Shown here: in pieces, positions 62,107 through 64,000 of the stretch | How the letters are laid out: every line of letters starts with the position of its first letter | Numbering within the stretch: the stretch's first letter is position 1 | Assembly (NCBI GenBank): GCA_946811185.2 | Contig: OX328099.1 | Coordinates: forward strand, 17,201,859 to 17,265,858 | Source: Hippopus hippopus | Taxonomy: Eukaryota; Mollusca; Bivalvia; Cardiida; Cardiidae | Reading direction: 5' to 3' | DNA: 64,000 bases | The notes under the pieces: model-generated | Seen by the model: only the letters and a program-made list of their open reading frames with translations | Databases searched by the model: none | Told to the model about the DNA's origin: nothing | Made by a program: the position numbers and the translations under genes

Positions 62107-63297
62107 CGGGGCTTTTTTTCCTTCTATAATTGAGGCCGATATTCGGTGACTTCCCAAATTGCAAAAAGCATCATTTTTTCCCAATTATGGCGGAAGAATT
62201 TCCCAATTTTGCTGAAAGAATTTCCCAATTTTGCTGGAAGAATTTCTCTTGAAATGATACTGAAATTCCCAACAAGTTAAAATACCAATTTCTCAAAGCT
62301 ATTTCACATGACCAGACACAAAACTTTCGTTATTTAGCAGTGATTGAAACCGAAAGCAGGCTTTTTATTGATTTGTACCGAAATGACTCAGCTGACTGCG
62401 CTGCAGTACGGCCGAAATGTTGCGTTTTCTTGGCGCCATTTGGTTTGTTGAATGGAGGCAGTCTGAACCGAATCGAGTTATTTTTTGCGCATTGTAACAC
62501 CGCACGTAGACTGAACGCTGTTGTCATTTCTCTATCATTCAGTATTAAATCCATTGACATGTTATATAATTGTTTGTCTTTCTTAAAAACTTACAGCTGA
62601 CAAAAGAAGTTTTCTTAACAATGTGGAACAAATTCTTACTCGGTTGCAGTCAACGTATTTAGAAAAAAAACAAACACGCTATATCCAAGTATAACATGTC
62701 AAGAACTGGGAAACATTACAAAAAGTTCGTTAAAAGGGCTGCAGATGATAAAGGCTAGCGCAGCCTTTTTACTTTAGGCGTGAAACATTCTAATTCTTTG
62801 CTGATCGATCTACAGGTAATGAAATCTCCGCATACTAAGTTTCAATCTGAAGTGCCGGTTCTGTCGGGCATCGCCGATCTCCCGTTGTCTGAAGACTAGA
62901 CCGTCAATTATTATCACTGCACATGATGCAAACTCTGCATCTCCAGACATAATATCAAAGCCTAGCCTTGTTACTTCCACAGATAGTGATTCCCTTGTAT
63001 CATATGATTGCCGGAAAACTCAGGCACCCATGGGTGTAGCACAGTAGTGTTAAAAAGGGCTATAAGCCTATATGTGCAAATGCTGTGAGATATTTGGCCA
63101 TAGTTTAAGCAGTTAAAGTGTGACTGTTGAATTTGTTTCACTTTCTATTTACTGTACGTATGTACACTGCCATTAATTTGTTTTATTGGTGTACCTTGAA
63201 AGTCAGTTTGATTTTTCCCAATTTGGCCAAAATCGTGCTTGAATTTCCCAAAATGAAAGGCTAAGGCCCCTTCCCAATTTTTGGAAAAAAAACCCTG
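62107..63297 (-). mobile_element. Possible hAT-like relic
   Basis: The minus-strand right end CAGGGTTTTTTTTCC (63283-63297) and the left CGGGGCTTTTTTTCC (62107-62121) are similar inverted ends in the CAGGG style of hAT elements. Repeated ATTTCCCAATTTTGC motifs occur near both ends. No transposase is recognised, and the target duplication is unclear. Tentative. Confidence 0.3.
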
Positions 63298-63479
63298 CCA
63301 GCTTATCAGAATTCTGAGTAATGGTAAGTAATTGTGATAAGAATAATTCCTCTCTTGCTACTGATTGTTCATGCCACATTGTCTTGTGCAAATGCCTAGA
63401 GTATTGAGTCAATTTTGTCATCTGGAAGGGATTTAATGTTTTACTGGATGCCAAAATATTACACTAGTACGACATAGGA

Positions 63480-63658
63480 GCATTGCAGATGACAAGTTAA
63501 ATAAGGCTAAAATAATGAAATTTGTCCTTATAAGGAAAGAAAATATTGAGGTAAAAGGAGAAAATGCTAGATGTCAGCATTTTGATGGTTTCTCATTTCG
63601 TTTTCAAGTCTCCTTCCTGAGTGTTGTTAAAACACAGGATTGTGTTTTGGGAAAGCTT
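63480..63658 (+). mobile_element. Family A MITE, decayed
   Basis: CATTGCAGATGACAAGTTAA, GGTAAAAGGAGAAAATGCTA, GATGTCAGCATTTTG and right end TTTTGGGAAAGCTTTAA. The left terminus is missing. Confidence 0.65.
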
Positions 63659-63698
63659 TAAAAGTGCATACAACCAACTTTGCTAAAGGTTGGCTTAA

Positions 63699-63904
63699 CT
63701 CTTTATCAAAAACAGTCCTGTTTTTAACAATCCTGAGGAAAAAGGCTCTAGTTAATATTGTGGAAAAAGGAGTATTTTTTCCTTCTCCCACAATATTCTG
63801 CACTTTTTTAAAAGATGAATCCAATCAGTTGGGTCTCTATGAATTCAACATCTTCTAATTCTGTCAATTTGGATAAGTCCAGAATTATGTTCTTCTGTAC
63901 AGAG
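63699..63904 (-). mobile_element. Family A MITE
   Basis: TTAA (63695-63698), CTCTTTATCAAAAACAGTCC; right end TTCTGTACAGAG then TTAG. The hairpin is shortened to GGAAAAAGGAGTATTTTTTC. Confidence 0.7.
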
Positions 63905-64000
63905 TTAGAATTGGAGAAGTGCAAACAATGAGTCATGCTGGAGACTGCAGGTTTGTAACAGTCAGGCAGAAATCAAACACTTTGCACATTATCCAAGAAT

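Noticed and set aside
62330..62600. Overlapping 76- and 86-codon frames on opposite strands
   Set aside because: They fall inside the possible hAT-like relic. Neither shows a transposase motif such as a DDE region or BED finger.

Overview
The window looks like nuclear DNA of a bivalve mollusc. It is AT-rich and intron-rich, with sparse genes, GT-AG introns, tRNA-headed SINEs, Helentron-like satellite carriers and a very high load of short foldback elements. The taxon is inferred from repeat style and gene content. No complete retrotransposon or DNA transposon protein is visible, so all mobile DNA here appears non-autonomous or decayed.

Genes. The best-supported gene is a secreted pancreatic-type triacylglycerol lipase on the minus strand. 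Its nine coding exons run from 57808 down to 41753, all junction phases match, and the product is 457 aa with a Ser173-Asp196-His285 triad, a lid loop and a C-terminal PLAT domain. It has two tandem alternative first exons. Also on the minus strand are a 451-aa proline-rich, actin-regulator-like protein (29041-30396) and a 227-aa single-pass membrane protein with KCNE-like topology (21349-22032). Weaker candidates are a small two-exon or frameshifted plus-strand gene (17104-17483), a frameshifted cysteine-rich exon (39878-40095, minus) and a possible first coding exon of a plus-strand gene (60964-61051).

Layout. 1-660 is a 165-bp satellite ending in a Helentron-like 3' hairpin. 1-8400 holds scattered MITEs in AT-rich DNA. 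8489-11577 is a large inverted-repeat element with a 145-bp satellite carrier nested in its centre. 12.8-21.3 kb is dense in MITEs and SINEs, including a head-to-tail MITE multimer at 15.27-16.07 kb. 21.3-30.4 kb holds two minus-strand genes and a cluster of C-family MITEs. 30.5-41.5 kb is SINEs and MITEs. 41.7-57.8 kb is the lipase gene with repeat-filled introns. 57.8-64 kb is intergenic with more MITEs and a hAT-like relic.

Repeats. Three families dominate. Family A (full length 221 bp) and family B (about 205 bp) both have CCCT...AGGG ends flanked by TTAA, the signature of piggyBac-type MITEs. Family C (about 260 bp) has long terminal inverted repeats starting TGAGCCATGC. Each family carries a different, highly conserved internal hairpin that is better preserved than its flanks. 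The stop codons of all three clear minus-strand genes lie within 90 bp of a family A hairpin, and in one case the element itself supplies the stop codon. This shared hairpin architecture, and its possible role at transcript 3' ends, is the most unusual system seen here.
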